Assembly: GCF_003863365.1 (NCBI RefSeq)
Contig: NZ_RQXT01000005.1
Location: 154,728 to 218,727, forward strand
Length of the DNA: 64,000 bases
Source of the DNA: Mesorhizobium tamadayense
GTDB taxonomy: Bacteria; Pseudomonadota; Alphaproteobacteria; Rhizobiales; Rhizobiaceae
Direction: 5' to 3'
The number at the start of each line of letters is the position of its first letter. The stretch's first letter is position 1. Positions 44,939 through 53,799 of the stretch are shown here, in pieces. Position numbers and translations under genes: made by a program. Below the pieces are notes generated by a model. That model searched no databases, was not told the origin of the DNA, and saw only the letters and a list, made by a program, of their open reading frames with translations.

Positions 44939-46594
44939 ATGCCGAGGCATTTCAGGACGATCGACGCCGCTCGCAGAAATCTTAGCGCAATCGAAAATTC
45001 CGCTATCGATGAATTGCTGGCCGGGAGGATCGGCCGGCGCGAATTCCTGCGCCATGGCAGCGTGCTCGGCCTATCGCTGCCCTTCCTCGGCGGCATCGCC
45101 TCGGCAGTCGGGCTCGGCGCACCGCAGTCGCGCGCCGAAGGCAAGCCGGGCGGCACGGTGCGCGCGGGCATTGCCGTGCCCGGCGGCGCCATCGACCCGG
45201 TCACATTCTACGACAGCGGCAGCTATCAGCTTGTCTTCCAGACGGCCGAATTCCTGTGCGTGACGCAACCGGACCTGACGCTGAAGCCGGTGCTGGCCGA
45301 AAACTGGTCGCCAAATGCGGACGGCAGCGTCTGGACCTTCAAGCTGCGCAAGGGCGTGAAATTCCACAATGGCGAGGACTTCAAGGCCGATGACGTGGTG
45401 GCGACTTTCGACCGCCTCGCCGATCCGAACGGCGCGTCCAACGCGCTGTCGGTGTTCAAGGGCCTGCTGTCGAAGGGCGGCACGCGCAAGGTCGACGACC
45501 ACACGGTCGAGTTCCACCTCGACGCGCCGAACGGCAGCTTTCCCTACTCGGTGTCGATCGACAATTACAACGCCGTGATCCTGCCGGCGAGCTACAAGGG
45601 CGACTACGAGGAGACCTTCGACGGAACCGGCCCGTTCCGTCTCGAAAGCTACACGCCGAAGGTCGGCGCGAGCTTCGTGCGCAACCCCGACTATTGGGGC
45701 GAGAAGGCGCTGCCCGACCGGCTCGAATTCAAGTTCTACGCCGACGTGCAGCCGCGCATCCTGGCGCTGCAAGCGGGCGAGGTCGACGTGCTCGACGCCA
45801 TCCCGCTCGACGTCAGCCAGGTGGTGCTCGGCAATCCCGACATCACGGTGCTGCGCGTCGCCTCCACCGCGCATCGACAGCTCCACATGCGCTGCGACAT
45901 GGCGCCCTTCACCGACAAGCGGGTGCGCCAGGCGCTGGCCTTGTGCATCGACCGCTCCAAGCTGGTCGACGGTCTCTGCCGCGGCATGGCGGCGACCGGC
46001 AATGACAGCCCCTTCGCGCCGGCCTTCCCTGCCACCGACAAGTCGCTGCCGCAGCGCGCGCAGGACATCGCCAAGGCCAAGCAGCTGATGGAGGCGGCCG
46101 GCCTCGCCGGCGGCTTCGACATGACGCTGACGACGCTGCGCTACTCCGACATCCCGGGCTACGCGCAGCTCTTCCAGAACTTCGCCAAGGAGATCGGCGC
46201 CCGCATCTCACTCAACATCGAGGACCAGGACAAATATTACGGCAAGGCCGTCTTCGGCCAGTCGGACTGGCTGGACAGCCCGCTCGGCATCACCGACTAC
46301 GCGCATCGCAGCGTGCCGAACGTTTTCCTGAAAAGCCCGCTGGTCAGCGATGGTCCGTGGAACGCGGCGCATTTCAAGAACGCGACCTATGACGGGCTGG
46401 TCGCCGGCTATCTGAAGGCGCTTGACCTCGACACGCAGCGCAAGGCCGCTTCCGACATCCAGAAACTGCTGCTCGACGAGACTCCGGTGATCTTCAGCTA
46501 TTTCCCGGATCTTTTGGTGCCGGTGCGCAAGACCGTCAGCGGCCTGTCGCCGATCGCCGCCGGGCTGCTGCTCGACCGGGTATCGATAGGCTGA
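44939..46594 (+). CDS. Second Tat-exported peptide-type ABC substrate-binding protein
   Basis: 551 residues from ATG 44939 (AAGGA 8 nt upstream; ATG 44903 has no ribosome site). Twin-arginine signal GRREFLRHGS at about residue 34, then GLSLPFLGGIASAVGLG. The SBP_bac_5 blocks (LTLKPVLAENWSPNADGSVW, FKLRKGVKFHNGEDFKADDV, DGTGPFRLESYTPKVGASF) parallel the protein at 38314 almost region by region, indicating a duplication. No permease or ATPase genes accompany it, so it may feed the importer encoded at 40049-43897 under separate LysR control. Confidence 0.9.
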   Translation: MPRHFRTIDAARRNLSAIENSAIDELLAGRIGRREFLRHGSVLGLSLPFLGGIASAVGLGAPQSRAEGKPGGTVRAGIAVPGGAIDPVTFYDSGSYQLVFQTAEFLCVTQPDLTLKPVLAENWSPNADGSVWTFKLRKGVKFHNGEDFKADDVVATFDRLADPNGASNALSVFKGLLSKGGTRKVDDHTVEFHLDAPNGSFPYSVSIDNYNAVILPASYKGDYEETFDGTGPFRLESYTPKVGASFVRNPDYWGEKALPDRLEFKFYADVQPRILALQAGEVDVLDAIPLDVSQVVLGNPDITVLRVASTAHRQLHMRCDMAPFTDKRVRQALALCIDRSKLVDGLCRGMAATGNDSPFAPAFPATDKSLPQRAQDIAKAKQLMEAAGLAGGFDMTLTTLRYSDIPGYAQLFQNFAKEIGARISLNIEDQDKYYGKAVFGQSDWLDSPLGITDYAHRSVPNVFLKSPLVSDGPWNAAHFKNATYDGLVAGYLKALDLDTQRKAASDIQKLLLDETPVIFSYFPDLLVPVRKTVSGLSPIAAGLLLDRVSIG

Positions 46595-46597
46595 TCC

Positions 46598-47482
46598 GTG
46601 TCCAACCGCACGGCCGCAAAGACAAGAAGACGGGAGACTACCATTCGCAAGCCTCATCTGCGCGGCCGCGGGCCGCATTTCCCCCTGCTCGACGCAATCG
46701 TACAGTACGAGTTCGAGCCGGGCTACGTGGCTTTCACCATGCCGTCGCCCAAGCGGCTGCGGGTGCAGGTCGGGCCGATGATCGTCGCCGACACCACCAA
46801 GGCGCTGGTGTTCTATGAGAGCGATCACCTGCCGGTCTATTACTTTCCGATGAGCGACGTGCGCGAGGAGTTCCTGCTGCCGAGCAAGACGACGACGGAA
46901 GATCCGTTCAAGGGCACAGCCACGCATTATTCGCTGAACACCGGCATCACGCTGGTTGAGGATGGCGCCTGGCGCTATCTCGATCCGGTCAAGGGCTGTC
47001 CGCCGATAGCGGACTACATATCCTTCTACTGGCCGAAGATGACGCATTGGTGGGAGGAGGACGAAGAGATCTTCGTCCATGCCCGCGATCCGTTCCGCCG
47101 CGTCGACTGCCTGCCGTCCTCGCGGCGCGTCCAGGTGATCCTCGACGGCGAGCAGGTGGCGGATTCACGGCGCGGCGTGTTCCTGTTCGAGACCGGCCAT
47201 CCGGTGCGCCACTACCTGCCGATCTCCGACACCAGGCTCGATATGTTCTCGCCCAGCCGCTACATCTCGCGCTGTCCCTACAAGGGCATCTCCAACTACT
47301 ACCATGTGACGACGCCCAAGAAGCGGCACGAGAACCTCGTCTGGTATTATCTCGAGCCGGTGCACGAGGCCGAGCGCATCAAGGGCCTGGTGTGCTTCCA
47401 CCACGAGCTGGTCGACAAGATCCTGGTCGACGGGGTGGAGCTCCCGAAGGAAGCGACGGCGGCTTCGGATGGGTATTTCTGA
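46598..47482 (+). CDS. Protein with two DUF427-like repeats
   Basis: 294 residues from GTG 46598, 3 nt after the preceding stop; an ATT at 46643 with GGGAG 6 nt upstream is a weaker alternative. Two related halves are visible: residues about 50-160 (RVQVGPMIVADTTKALVFYE, HLPVYYFPMSDVREEFL, WRYLDPVKGCPPIADYISFY) and about 165-285 (RVQVILDGEQVADSRRGVFL, HPVRHYLPISDTRLDMF, WYYLEPVHEAERIKGLVCF). Each fits the DUF427 beta-fold, whose function is undefined. No signal peptide. Its coupling to a binding-protein gene suggests action on the imported compound. Confidence 0.8.
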   Translation: MSNRTAAKTRRRETTIRKPHLRGRGPHFPLLDAIVQYEFEPGYVAFTMPSPKRLRVQVGPMIVADTTKALVFYESDHLPVYYFPMSDVREEFLLPSKTTTEDPFKGTATHYSLNTGITLVEDGAWRYLDPVKGCPPIADYISFYWPKMTHWWEEDEEIFVHARDPFRRVDCLPSSRRVQVILDGEQVADSRRGVFLFETGHPVRHYLPISDTRLDMFSPSRYISRCPYKGISNYYHVTTPKKRHENLVWYYLEPVHEAERIKGLVCFHHELVDKILVDGVELPKEATAASDGYF

Positions 47483-47608
47483 GCGGCTCTCTCATCATCC
47501 GGAAACCAAGCAGCGCGGCGGTGTGAGATAACAGCCGTCTCGTTCCTTCGCGCCCCTCTGTCCTGCCGGCATTCAACAGGTTCTCGCCACAACCGCCCAA
47601 ATGCCGGT

Positions 47609-47642
47609 TGAAATATTTTTCAAATAGAAATAGGAATGTTCA
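47609..47642. promoter_or_regulatory. 34-nt dyad upstream of the oxidoreductase-kinase genes (probable SorC site 1)
   Basis: Begins TGAAAT and ends TGTTCA in an AT-rich pocket, 48 nt upstream of the oxidoreductase start. It also contains a TTGAAA-TATT-TTTCAA palindrome at 47608-47623. It has the same length and outer bases as 51597-51630 (about 19 of 34 positions identical), suggesting shared control by the SorC-type regulator. Confidence 0.45.
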
Positions 47643-47690
47643 AAATGATTGCCTTGGCGCGGCGGCGCGCCCGGAACTGGAGGAAGCGAC

Positions 47691-49013
47691 ATGTCCCATC
47701 CGCAATTCGCAGCGGAACTCCTGCAGCGCGCTGAGAAAAAGGGGCCGATCACCATCGGTCTCGCCGGCGCCGGGCAGATGGGGACGGATATCGTCGTGCA
47801 GGTCGCGTTGATGCCGGGCATGCGCATCGGCGCTATTTCGGAAGTGCGGCCGCAGGCGGCGATCGACGCAGCGCTTCTTGCCGGCCACGACCGTTCCGAC
47901 ATCGTGCAGGCGCCCAACGCCGCCGCCATCGACCGCGCCATCGAGGCCGGCAAGATCGCCGTCACCGAGGATCTGCATGCGCTGGCCGCGGCCGGCCGCA
48001 TCGACGTCATCATCGACGCCACGGGCAATCCCAACATCGGCACGCTGTTCGCGCTCGAAGTGATGAAGAACGGCAAGCACATCGTCATGCTCAATGTCGA
48101 GGCCGACATCACCATCGGCCGCTTCCTGAAGGAAGAGGCGCGCAAGGCCGGAGTCGTCTACACCGGAGCGGCCGGCGACGAGCCTGCCTGCACGCTGGAG
48201 ATCATCGGCTTCGCCAAAAGCCTCGGCTTCACAATAGTCGCCGCCGGCAAGGGCAAGAACAATCCGCTGAAGTTCGACGCGGTGCCGGCCGACTACGAGA
48301 AGGAGGCCGCCGAGCGCAACATGAACGCGCGCATGCTGGTCGAGTTCGTCGACGGCTCGAAGACGGCGATCGAGATGGTGGCGATCGCCAATGCCACCGG
48401 CCTGGTGCCCGACGTGCCCGGCATGCACGGCCCGACGGCGACGCTCGAGGAGCTCGCCAGCGTGCTTTGCCCGCGCGAGGATGGCGGCGTGCTGCATCGC
48501 AAGGGCGTGGTCGATTATTCGATCGGCAAAGGTGTGGCGCCCGGCGTGTTCTGCATCATCGAGACGAAGCATCCGCGCGTCTTGGAGCGCATGATCGACC
48601 TCAAGGTCGGCAAGGGCCCCTATTTCACGATCTTCCGCCCGTATCACCTGACCAGCCTGGAAGTGCCGCTGTCGGCGGCGCGCGCCGTCGTCTACAAGCG
48701 CGCCGACATGGAGCCGCTCGACCATCCGGTGGCGGAAGCCGTGGCGGTCGCCAAGACCAATCTCGGCACTGGACAGTCGCTCGGCATGATCGGCGAGAAT
48801 GACTATCGCGGCTTCGCCATGACCTGGGAGGGCGCGCGCGCCAAGGGTGCCCTGCCGCTCGGTCTCGCCGAGCGCGCCAAGGTGGTGAAGCCGGTCAAGG
48901 CCGGCGATTTCCTCACCTATGAAAATTGTGTACCCGACGATTCGATGGTGATAACCCAGATCCGCCGTCGTCTCGACCAGTCGGACGGGCGGTTCGTAAC
49001 CAACGCGGCCTGA
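47691..49013 (+). CDS. NAD(P)-dependent oxidoreductase with C-terminal SAF domain (COG4091-like)
   Basis: 440 residues from ATG 47691, preceded by GGAGGAAGCGAC. An N-terminal Rossmann domain (ITIGLAGAGQMGTDIVVQVA, about residues 18-37) is followed by a homoserine-dehydrogenase-like central region (DVIIDATGNPNIGTLFALEV, TGAAGDEPACTLEIIGFAKS) and a SAF domain at about 360-425. The family is annotated as predicted homoserine dehydrogenase with SAF domain, but its context with a sugar kinase and ribose-type transporter points to oxidation of a sugar, polyol or sugar acid. Substrate unknown. Confidence 0.8.
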   Translation: MSHPQFAAELLQRAEKKGPITIGLAGAGQMGTDIVVQVALMPGMRIGAISEVRPQAAIDAALLAGHDRSDIVQAPNAAAIDRAIEAGKIAVTEDLHALAAAGRIDVIIDATGNPNIGTLFALEVMKNGKHIVMLNVEADITIGRFLKEEARKAGVVYTGAAGDEPACTLEIIGFAKSLGFTIVAAGKGKNNPLKFDAVPADYEKEAAERNMNARMLVEFVDGSKTAIEMVAIANATGLVPDVPGMHGPTATLEELASVLCPREDGGVLHRKGVVDYSIGKGVAPGVFCIIETKHPRVLERMIDLKVGKGPYFTIFRPYHLTSLEVPLSAARAVVYKRADMEPLDHPVAEAVAVAKTNLGTGQSLGMIGENDYRGFAMTWEGARAKGALPLGLAERAKVVKPVKAGDFLTYENCVPDDSMVITQIRRRLDQSDGRFVTNAA

Positions 49014-49032
49014 CCTTCCGGATACCCGCCTG

Positions 49033-50535
49033 ATGGACGATGTCGTAATCGGGATCGACGCCTCGACGACGGCCGTGAAGGCAATCGCTTTCGCGCGCGA
49101 CGGCACGGAGCTTTTCCAGGCACGCGAGACCTACCCGCTTTCCAATCCGGCGCCCGGCCATTTCGAGCAGGACGCCGAGCATTGGTGGACAGCGCTGCTG
49201 TCGGCGCTGAAGCAGGTTGCCGACAAGGTCGGCGCGTCGCGCGTGAAGGCGATCTCCATCGCCCACCAGCGCGAGAGCTTCACGCTGATCGACGCCGCCG
49301 GCGAGCCGCTCATCCCTGCTATCCTGTGGCTGGACGAGCGTGCGCGCCGCCAGGTGGCGCGGCTTTCGGCCGAGCTCGGCCGCGAGGCGATCCGCGACTG
49401 GAGCGGTAAGCCGCCGGATCCGACGCCGGCGCTTTATGCCTTGGCCTGGCTGAAGGAGCATAAGCCGCAGGCGCTCGCCAACTCGGCAGCGCTGGTCGAC
49501 GTGCATGCTTTCTTCGTCCACCGGCTCACGGGCCGGCTTGTCACCAGCACGGCGAGCGCCGATCCGCTCGGCCTGCTCGATATCGCCCATGGCACCTGGC
49601 ACCCAAAGCTGGTCGAGGCGGCGGGCTTGCAGTCGGAGCAACTGCCGGAGTTGGCAGCGCCCGGCGCGATCTGCGGCACGCTTTGCGAAAGCATCGCATC
49701 GGCGACCGGCCTGAAGGCCGGCACGCCGGTCGTGGCCGGCGCCGGCGACGGTCAGGCGATGGGCCTCGGCATGGGCGTCTGCGGTCCCGGCAAGAGCTAT
49801 CTGTCGCTGGGCTCGGGCGTCGTCAGCGGAAATTATTCCGGCACGGTCACGACATCGGATGCGTTCCGCACGCTGGTCTCGCCGACCGGCTCCGGCTTCA
49901 TGCTGGAGACGGTGCTGCGCTCCGGCATGCAACTGGTCGACTGGATCGTGCGCACCACCGGCTCGGCTTCGGCCGAGGTGCTGGAGAAGGCTGCGAAGGA
50001 TGTCGCCCCGGGCAGCGACGGCCTGCTCGTCATGCCCTATTGGGCCGGTGTCATGAGCCCTTACTGGGACGGCGCCGCGCGCGGCGCGATCGTCGGCCTG
50101 TCGCTCGACCACGAGCCGAAGCATCTGTTCCGCGCGGTGCTTGAAGGCATCGCTTTCGAGCAGGCGATCGCCACCGATGCGATGGAGGAGCAGACCGGCA
50201 AGGCCGGCGCGATGATCGCCGCCGGCGGCGGCACCAATTCGACGCTCTTGATGGAGATCATGGCGAGCGTGCTCGAGCGACCGCTCTTGGTCTCGCCGGT
50301 CAACGAGGCGGCTGCGCTCGGCGCCGCCATGCTGGCGGCCTCGGCGGTCGGCTGGTTCGCCTCGCCGGAGGACGCGGCAAAGGCAATGGCCGCGCCGCCG
50401 TCAAGACAGGTCGACCCCGTCGAGGCGCTGGTCCCGACCTATCGCGCCCGCAAAGAAATCTACCGCGACCTCTATCACGCGACGCGAGACATCCACGCGC
50501 GGCTGGGCGCAGAAGGTCCAGACCCTACCGGCTAA
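49033..50535 (+). CDS. FGGY-family carbohydrate kinase (xylulokinase-like)
   Basis: 500 residues. The phosphate-1 motif VVIGIDASTTAVKAIAF is at the N-terminus, the HQRESFTLIDAAGEPLIPAI substrate region near residue 78, catalytic base Asp239 in GAGDGQAMGLG, and the C-terminal GGGTNSTLLMEIMASVLERP ATP-binding block near 397. It phosphorylates a ketose or polyol; the length and motifs suit xylulokinase-like members, but specificity is undetermined. It lies 19 nt after the SAF oxidoreductase gene and overlaps the convergent SorC gene by 11 nt. Confidence 0.9.
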   Translation: MDDVVIGIDASTTAVKAIAFARDGTELFQARETYPLSNPAPGHFEQDAEHWWTALLSALKQVADKVGASRVKAISIAHQRESFTLIDAAGEPLIPAILWLDERARRQVARLSAELGREAIRDWSGKPPDPTPALYALAWLKEHKPQALANSAALVDVHAFFVHRLTGRLVTSTASADPLGLLDIAHGTWHPKLVEAAGLQSEQLPELAAPGAICGTLCESIASATGLKAGTPVVAGAGDGQAMGLGMGVCGPGKSYLSLGSGVVSGNYSGTVTTSDAFRTLVSPTGSGFMLETVLRSGMQLVDWIVRTTGSASAEVLEKAAKDVAPGSDGLLVMPYWAGVMSPYWDGAARGAIVGLSLDHEPKHLFRAVLEGIAFEQAIATDAMEEQTGKAGAMIAAGGGTNSTLLMEIMASVLERPLLVSPVNEAAALGAAMLAASAVGWFASPEDAAKAMAAPPSRQVDPVEALVPTYRARKEIYRDLYHATRDIHARLGAEGPDPTG

Positions 50536-51487
50536 GCAGCCCCTCGGCGCCATCCTCGTCGGTGATCAGCACGGAAACCTTCGTATTGGCGAGGGCGGCG
50601 CGCATGACGGCGATCTTCTCCTGCCCGCCCGAAACCAGGATAGTGGTCGGGATGTCGGAGAGATCCTGCAGCGGATAGGCGCAGACGCGGCGGTTGACCT
50701 CATGGTCCACGATGCGGCCTTCGGCGTCGATGAAATGGCAGAGGATGTCGCCGACCGCGCCCGCCGCCTGCAATTCCTCCAGCTCGCTCGGCTTGATGAA
50801 GCCGTAATTGGCGATCGGGCTGTCGTTTGAGAAGGAACCGACGCTGAGCACGGCGATGCTGGCGCGCCGTGCCCGGAAGACGACGTCCTGGACGCTGCGC
50901 TGGCTCATGAAGGCGTCGCGCTGCTCCGGCCTGTCGGCGTAGACGGGCACGGGCAGCAGATAGCATTCGGCGCCGATCTTCTCGGCGAATTCCCAGGCGC
51001 TCTCGGTCGGGTTGAGCGGCTGCGCGTGAGTGAGGCCGCCAAGCATCGAGACCACCGTGGTCCTGGCGATCGGCCGGCGCGGCAATTCGTTGATGGCGAA
51101 TTTCAGCGTGCGGCCCCAGCCGAGCGCAATGACGTCGCCTGGATTGACGTTGTCTGCGAGATAGGCGGCCGCGGCATGGCCGATCATCAGCGGGGCGTTG
51201 CTCCTGTCGGCGGCTGACGGCACGACCACGGCCTGGCTGAGACCGAAGCGCTTTTTCAGGCTGTCCTCCAGCTGCACGCATTCGACGACGCTGTCTCGGA
51301 TGCGGAACTGGACGACGCCCTCCTCGCGCGCGGCGGACAGAATCCGGTGCACCTTGATGCGGCCGACACCGAGGATCTCGGAGATTCGCTCCTGCGTCAG
51401 GCCTTCGACATAGTAGTGCCAGGCCGCGCGGGCCTTGAGCTCGGCATCCGGAAAGCGTGAGGCCTTCTCGTTGTCGATCACCGCCAT
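50525..51487 (-). CDS. SorC/DeoR-type sugar-binding transcriptional regulator
   Basis: 320 residues. The N-terminal HTH (AWHYYVEGLTQERISEILGV then GRIKVHRILSAAREEGVV, about residues 20-58) is followed by a sugar-binding domain (about 70-315) with GWGRTLKFAINELPRRP, TVVSMLGGLTHAQP and GAVGDILCHFIDAEGRIV. This is the SorC family that senses phosphorylated sugars. It is convergent with the kinase and divergent from the transport operon. Two similar dyads at the locus suggest it controls both transcription units. Confidence 0.9.
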   Translation of the reverse strand: MAVIDNEKASRFPDAELKARAAWHYYVEGLTQERISEILGVGRIKVHRILSAAREEGVVQFRIRDSVVECVQLEDSLKKRFGLSQAVVVPSAADRSNAPLMIGHAAAAYLADNVNPGDVIALGWGRTLKFAINELPRRPIARTTVVSMLGGLTHAQPLNPTESAWEFAEKIGAECYLLPVPVYADRPEQRDAFMSQRSVQDVVFRARRASIAVLSVGSFSNDSPIANYGFIKPSELEELQAAGAVGDILCHFIDAEGRIVDHEVNRRVCAYPLQDLSDIPTTILVSGGQEKIAVMRAALANTKVSVLITDEDGAEGLLSR

Positions 51488-51568
51488 CCTTATGCCTCCC
51501 GAATGCGCTGAACTTCCCTATGGCAAACCGACGGTTCGCGCAAACCGCCGCCCAATGCGTCGCGGCAC

Positions 51569-51630
51569 TTGACAATTTTCTGATGAACGTTTTAGCTGAA
51601 CAAAATTGCATATCAAAGATAAATTGTTCA
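51569..51630 (+). promoter_or_regulatory. Promoter and 34-nt dyad upstream of the transport operon (probable SorC site 2)
   Basis: A perfect -35 box TTGACA at 51569-51574 with a weak -10 near 51592-51597 (TTAGCT, 17-nt spacer). At 51597-51630 lies a dyad TGAACAA ... TTGTTCA overlapping the expected start region. The site would be well placed for repression. Confidence 0.55.
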
Positions 51631-51699
51631 CAGGGAGGATACCTGGTGAACAAGAGCAGCCGGCAGGGTCATCGCCGGCTCGCTGACGGAGGAGACGAA

Positions 51700-52713
51700 G
51701 TGGCCGTGAGCAACGAGACGAGCGAGTTGAAGGCTGGCACCGGCGCGGCGCAGGCCGCTTCCGGCGCGAAGCTTTCGGCGCTGTTTGCCGGAACGATGGG
51801 ACCGCTGATCGGCCTGGCGCTCTTGTGCCTGGCGCTGACGCTGACCACCGACACCTTCCTGACCTTTCGCAATATCCTGAACGTGCTCGACCAGGTGACC
51901 GTGCTCGGCATCATGGCGATCGGCATGACGCTGGTCATCCTGATCGGCGGCATCGACCTTTCGGTCGGCTCGGTGCTGGCGCTGGCTTCCATGGTAATGG
52001 GCTTCGTAGCGCACCCCGACTATCTCAATCTCGGCATGCCTGCCGGCATCGCGGCGGCGCTCGTCGTCGCCGGCCTCTGCGGCCTCGTTTCGGGCCTGCT
52101 GGTGACGGTGACGAAGCTGCCGCCCTTCATCGCGACGCTGGCCATGATGTCGGTGGCGCGCGGCCTTGCCAACATGATCACCGACGGCTCGCAGATCGTC
52201 GGTTTCCCCGACTGGTTCACCAACCTGTCGATCATCCGCCATCTCGGCTTCCTGTCGGTCACCGTCGGGCTGATGATCGTGCTGGCGATCGTCTTCGCCG
52301 TCTTCCTCAACTACCGCGCCACCGGGCGCAGCCTCTACGCGATCGGCGGCAGCGCCGAGGTCGCCCGGCTCTCCGGCATTCCGGTGAAGCCGCTGACCAA
52401 CTGGGTCTATGCGACCTGCGGCGTGCTCGCAGGCCTCGCCGGCATCGTGCTCGCCGCGCGCCTCGATTCGGTGCAGCCGAGCTCCGGCCTCGGCTACGAG
52501 CTCGACACGATCGCGGCGGTGGTGATCGGCGGCGCCAGCCTTTCGGGCGGTATCGGTTCGATCGGCGGCACGGCGATCGGCGTGCTCATCATCGGCGTGC
52601 TGCGCAACGGGCTCAACCTGCTCGGCGTCTCGCCCTTCGTCCAGCAGGTGGTGATCGGCGTTGTGATCGCGCTTGCGGTCGCCACCGACACCTGGCGGCG
52701 CCGCAGACAATGA
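51700..52713 (+). CDS. Sugar ABC transporter permease (RbsC type)
   Basis: 337 residues from GTG 51700, after GGAGGAG; an in-frame GTG at 51646 also has a good site (GGGAGG) and would add 18 residues. About eight to ten membrane segments of the BPD_transp_2 family, with GIMAIGMTLVILIGGIDLSV, then GSVLALASMVMGF, GSAEVARLSGIPVKPLTNWV and IAAVVIGGASLSGGIGSIGG. It is the first gene of the operon permease, binding protein, ATPase. The order differs from the sugar operon at 25375. Confidence 0.9.
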   Translation: MAVSNETSELKAGTGAAQAASGAKLSALFAGTMGPLIGLALLCLALTLTTDTFLTFRNILNVLDQVTVLGIMAIGMTLVILIGGIDLSVGSVLALASMVMGFVAHPDYLNLGMPAGIAAALVVAGLCGLVSGLLVTVTKLPPFIATLAMMSVARGLANMITDGSQIVGFPDWFTNLSIIRHLGFLSVTVGLMIVLAIVFAVFLNYRATGRSLYAIGGSAEVARLSGIPVKPLTNWVYATCGVLAGLAGIVLAARLDSVQPSSGLGYELDTIAAVVIGGASLSGGIGSIGGTAIGVLIIGVLRNGLNLLGVSPFVQQVVIGVVIALAVATDTWRRRRQ

Positions 52714-52716
52714 GAA

Positions 52717-52738
52717 TTCGCCCGGATGTCCGGGCGAA
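52717..52738 (+). other. Intergenic stem-loop before the binding-protein gene
   Basis: Perfect 10-bp arms TTCGCCCGGA / TCCGGGCGAA with a TG centre, 4 nt after the permease stop, followed by AACGG. It is likely a mRNA-processing or stability element placed between permease and binding protein, so that the binding protein can be made in excess. Confidence 0.65.
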
Positions 52739-52827
52739 AACGGATCGGTCGATCCGAGACTGGGAATGTTCGGCCGGGGCGCCGCGATGCGCAGGCGGGA
52801 CAGATTGAACACCAACGGAGGAAACAC

Positions 52828-53766
52828 ATGCTGACCAAACGTTCACTGCTGCTCGCAGCCGCGGCCATCGTCCCGCTGCTCGGCCTGTCGGATGCAGCCT
52901 CGGCCAAGGACGCCAAGAAGCTCGGGCTGGCCGTCGCCAATCTGCAGGCGGACTTCTTCAACCAGATCAAGCAGTCCGTCGAAGCCTATGCCAAGGAGAA
53001 GGGCATCGCGGTGGTCACCGTCGACGCCAAGGGCGATTCGGCGACGCAGGTCAGCCAGGTGCAGGACCTGATCACGCAGAACATCGACGCGCTGATCTAC
53101 ATCCCGGCCGGCGCCACCGCCGCCACCGTACCGACCAAGACCGCCAAGGCCGCCAGCATTCCGGTGGTCAATGTCGACCGCAACGCCGACGGCGCGCCCG
53201 GCGACACCTTCATCGCCACCAACAGCGTCGCTTCCGCCAAGGCGGTGTGCGACTACATCGCCAAGCAGGCCGGCGGCAAGGGCGAGATGATCATCATCCA
53301 CGGCCAGAAGGGCACGACGCCGGAAGTCGACCGCTCGAAGGGCTGTGGCGAAGCGCTGAAGGCCTATCCGGACGTCAAGGTGGTCGGCGAGCTGTGGAGC
53401 GAAGGCTGGCACCAGGACGAAGGCTTCAAGCTGACGCAGGACCTCTTGCAATCGCATCCGGACGTGTCGATCATCTTCGGCCAGGCCGACGCGCTGGCGC
53501 TGGGTGCCGCCCAGGCGGTCAAGGTCGCCAATCCCGGCCACAAGGTCTGGGTCGCCGGCTTTGACGGCGACGTGGCGGCGCTCAAGGCGCTGAAGGACGG
53601 CGTGTTCGACGTGACCGCGACCCAGCAGACGCAAGGCATGGGCCGGCTCGCGGTCGATGCGGCGATCAAGCTGGTGGCCGGCGAGAGCCTGCCGGCCGAG
53701 CAGCTGCAGGACGCGACGCTGACCACCAAGGACAATGTCGCGCAGTTCATCGAAAAGCATCCGTAA
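52828..53766 (+). CDS. Sugar ABC transporter periplasmic binding protein (RbsB type)
   Basis: 312 residues from ATG 52828, after GGAGGAAACAC. Signal peptide SLLLAAAAIVPLLGLSDAASA (cleavage near residue 25). The type-1 periplasmic fold shows LGLAVANLQADFFNQIKQSV, NIDALIYIPAGATAATVPTK and IPVVNVDRNADGAPG (sugar-contact Asp/Arg), plus HQDEGFKLTQDLLQSHPDVS. The ribose/galactitol-type pocket does not identify the sugar. Confidence 0.9.
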   Translation: MLTKRSLLLAAAAIVPLLGLSDAASAKDAKKLGLAVANLQADFFNQIKQSVEAYAKEKGIAVVTVDAKGDSATQVSQVQDLITQNIDALIYIPAGATAATVPTKTAKAASIPVVNVDRNADGAPGDTFIATNSVASAKAVCDYIAKQAGGKGEMIIIHGQKGTTPEVDRSKGCGEALKAYPDVKVVGELWSEGWHQDEGFKLTQDLLQSHPDVSIIFGQADALALGAAQAVKVANPGHKVWVAGFDGDVAALKALKDGVFDVTATQQTQGMGRLAVDAAIKLVAGESLPAEQLQDATLTTKDNVAQFIEKHP

Positions 53767-53799
53767 GAGCGGAATAGCCGAGACTCAAAGAGCGCCACG

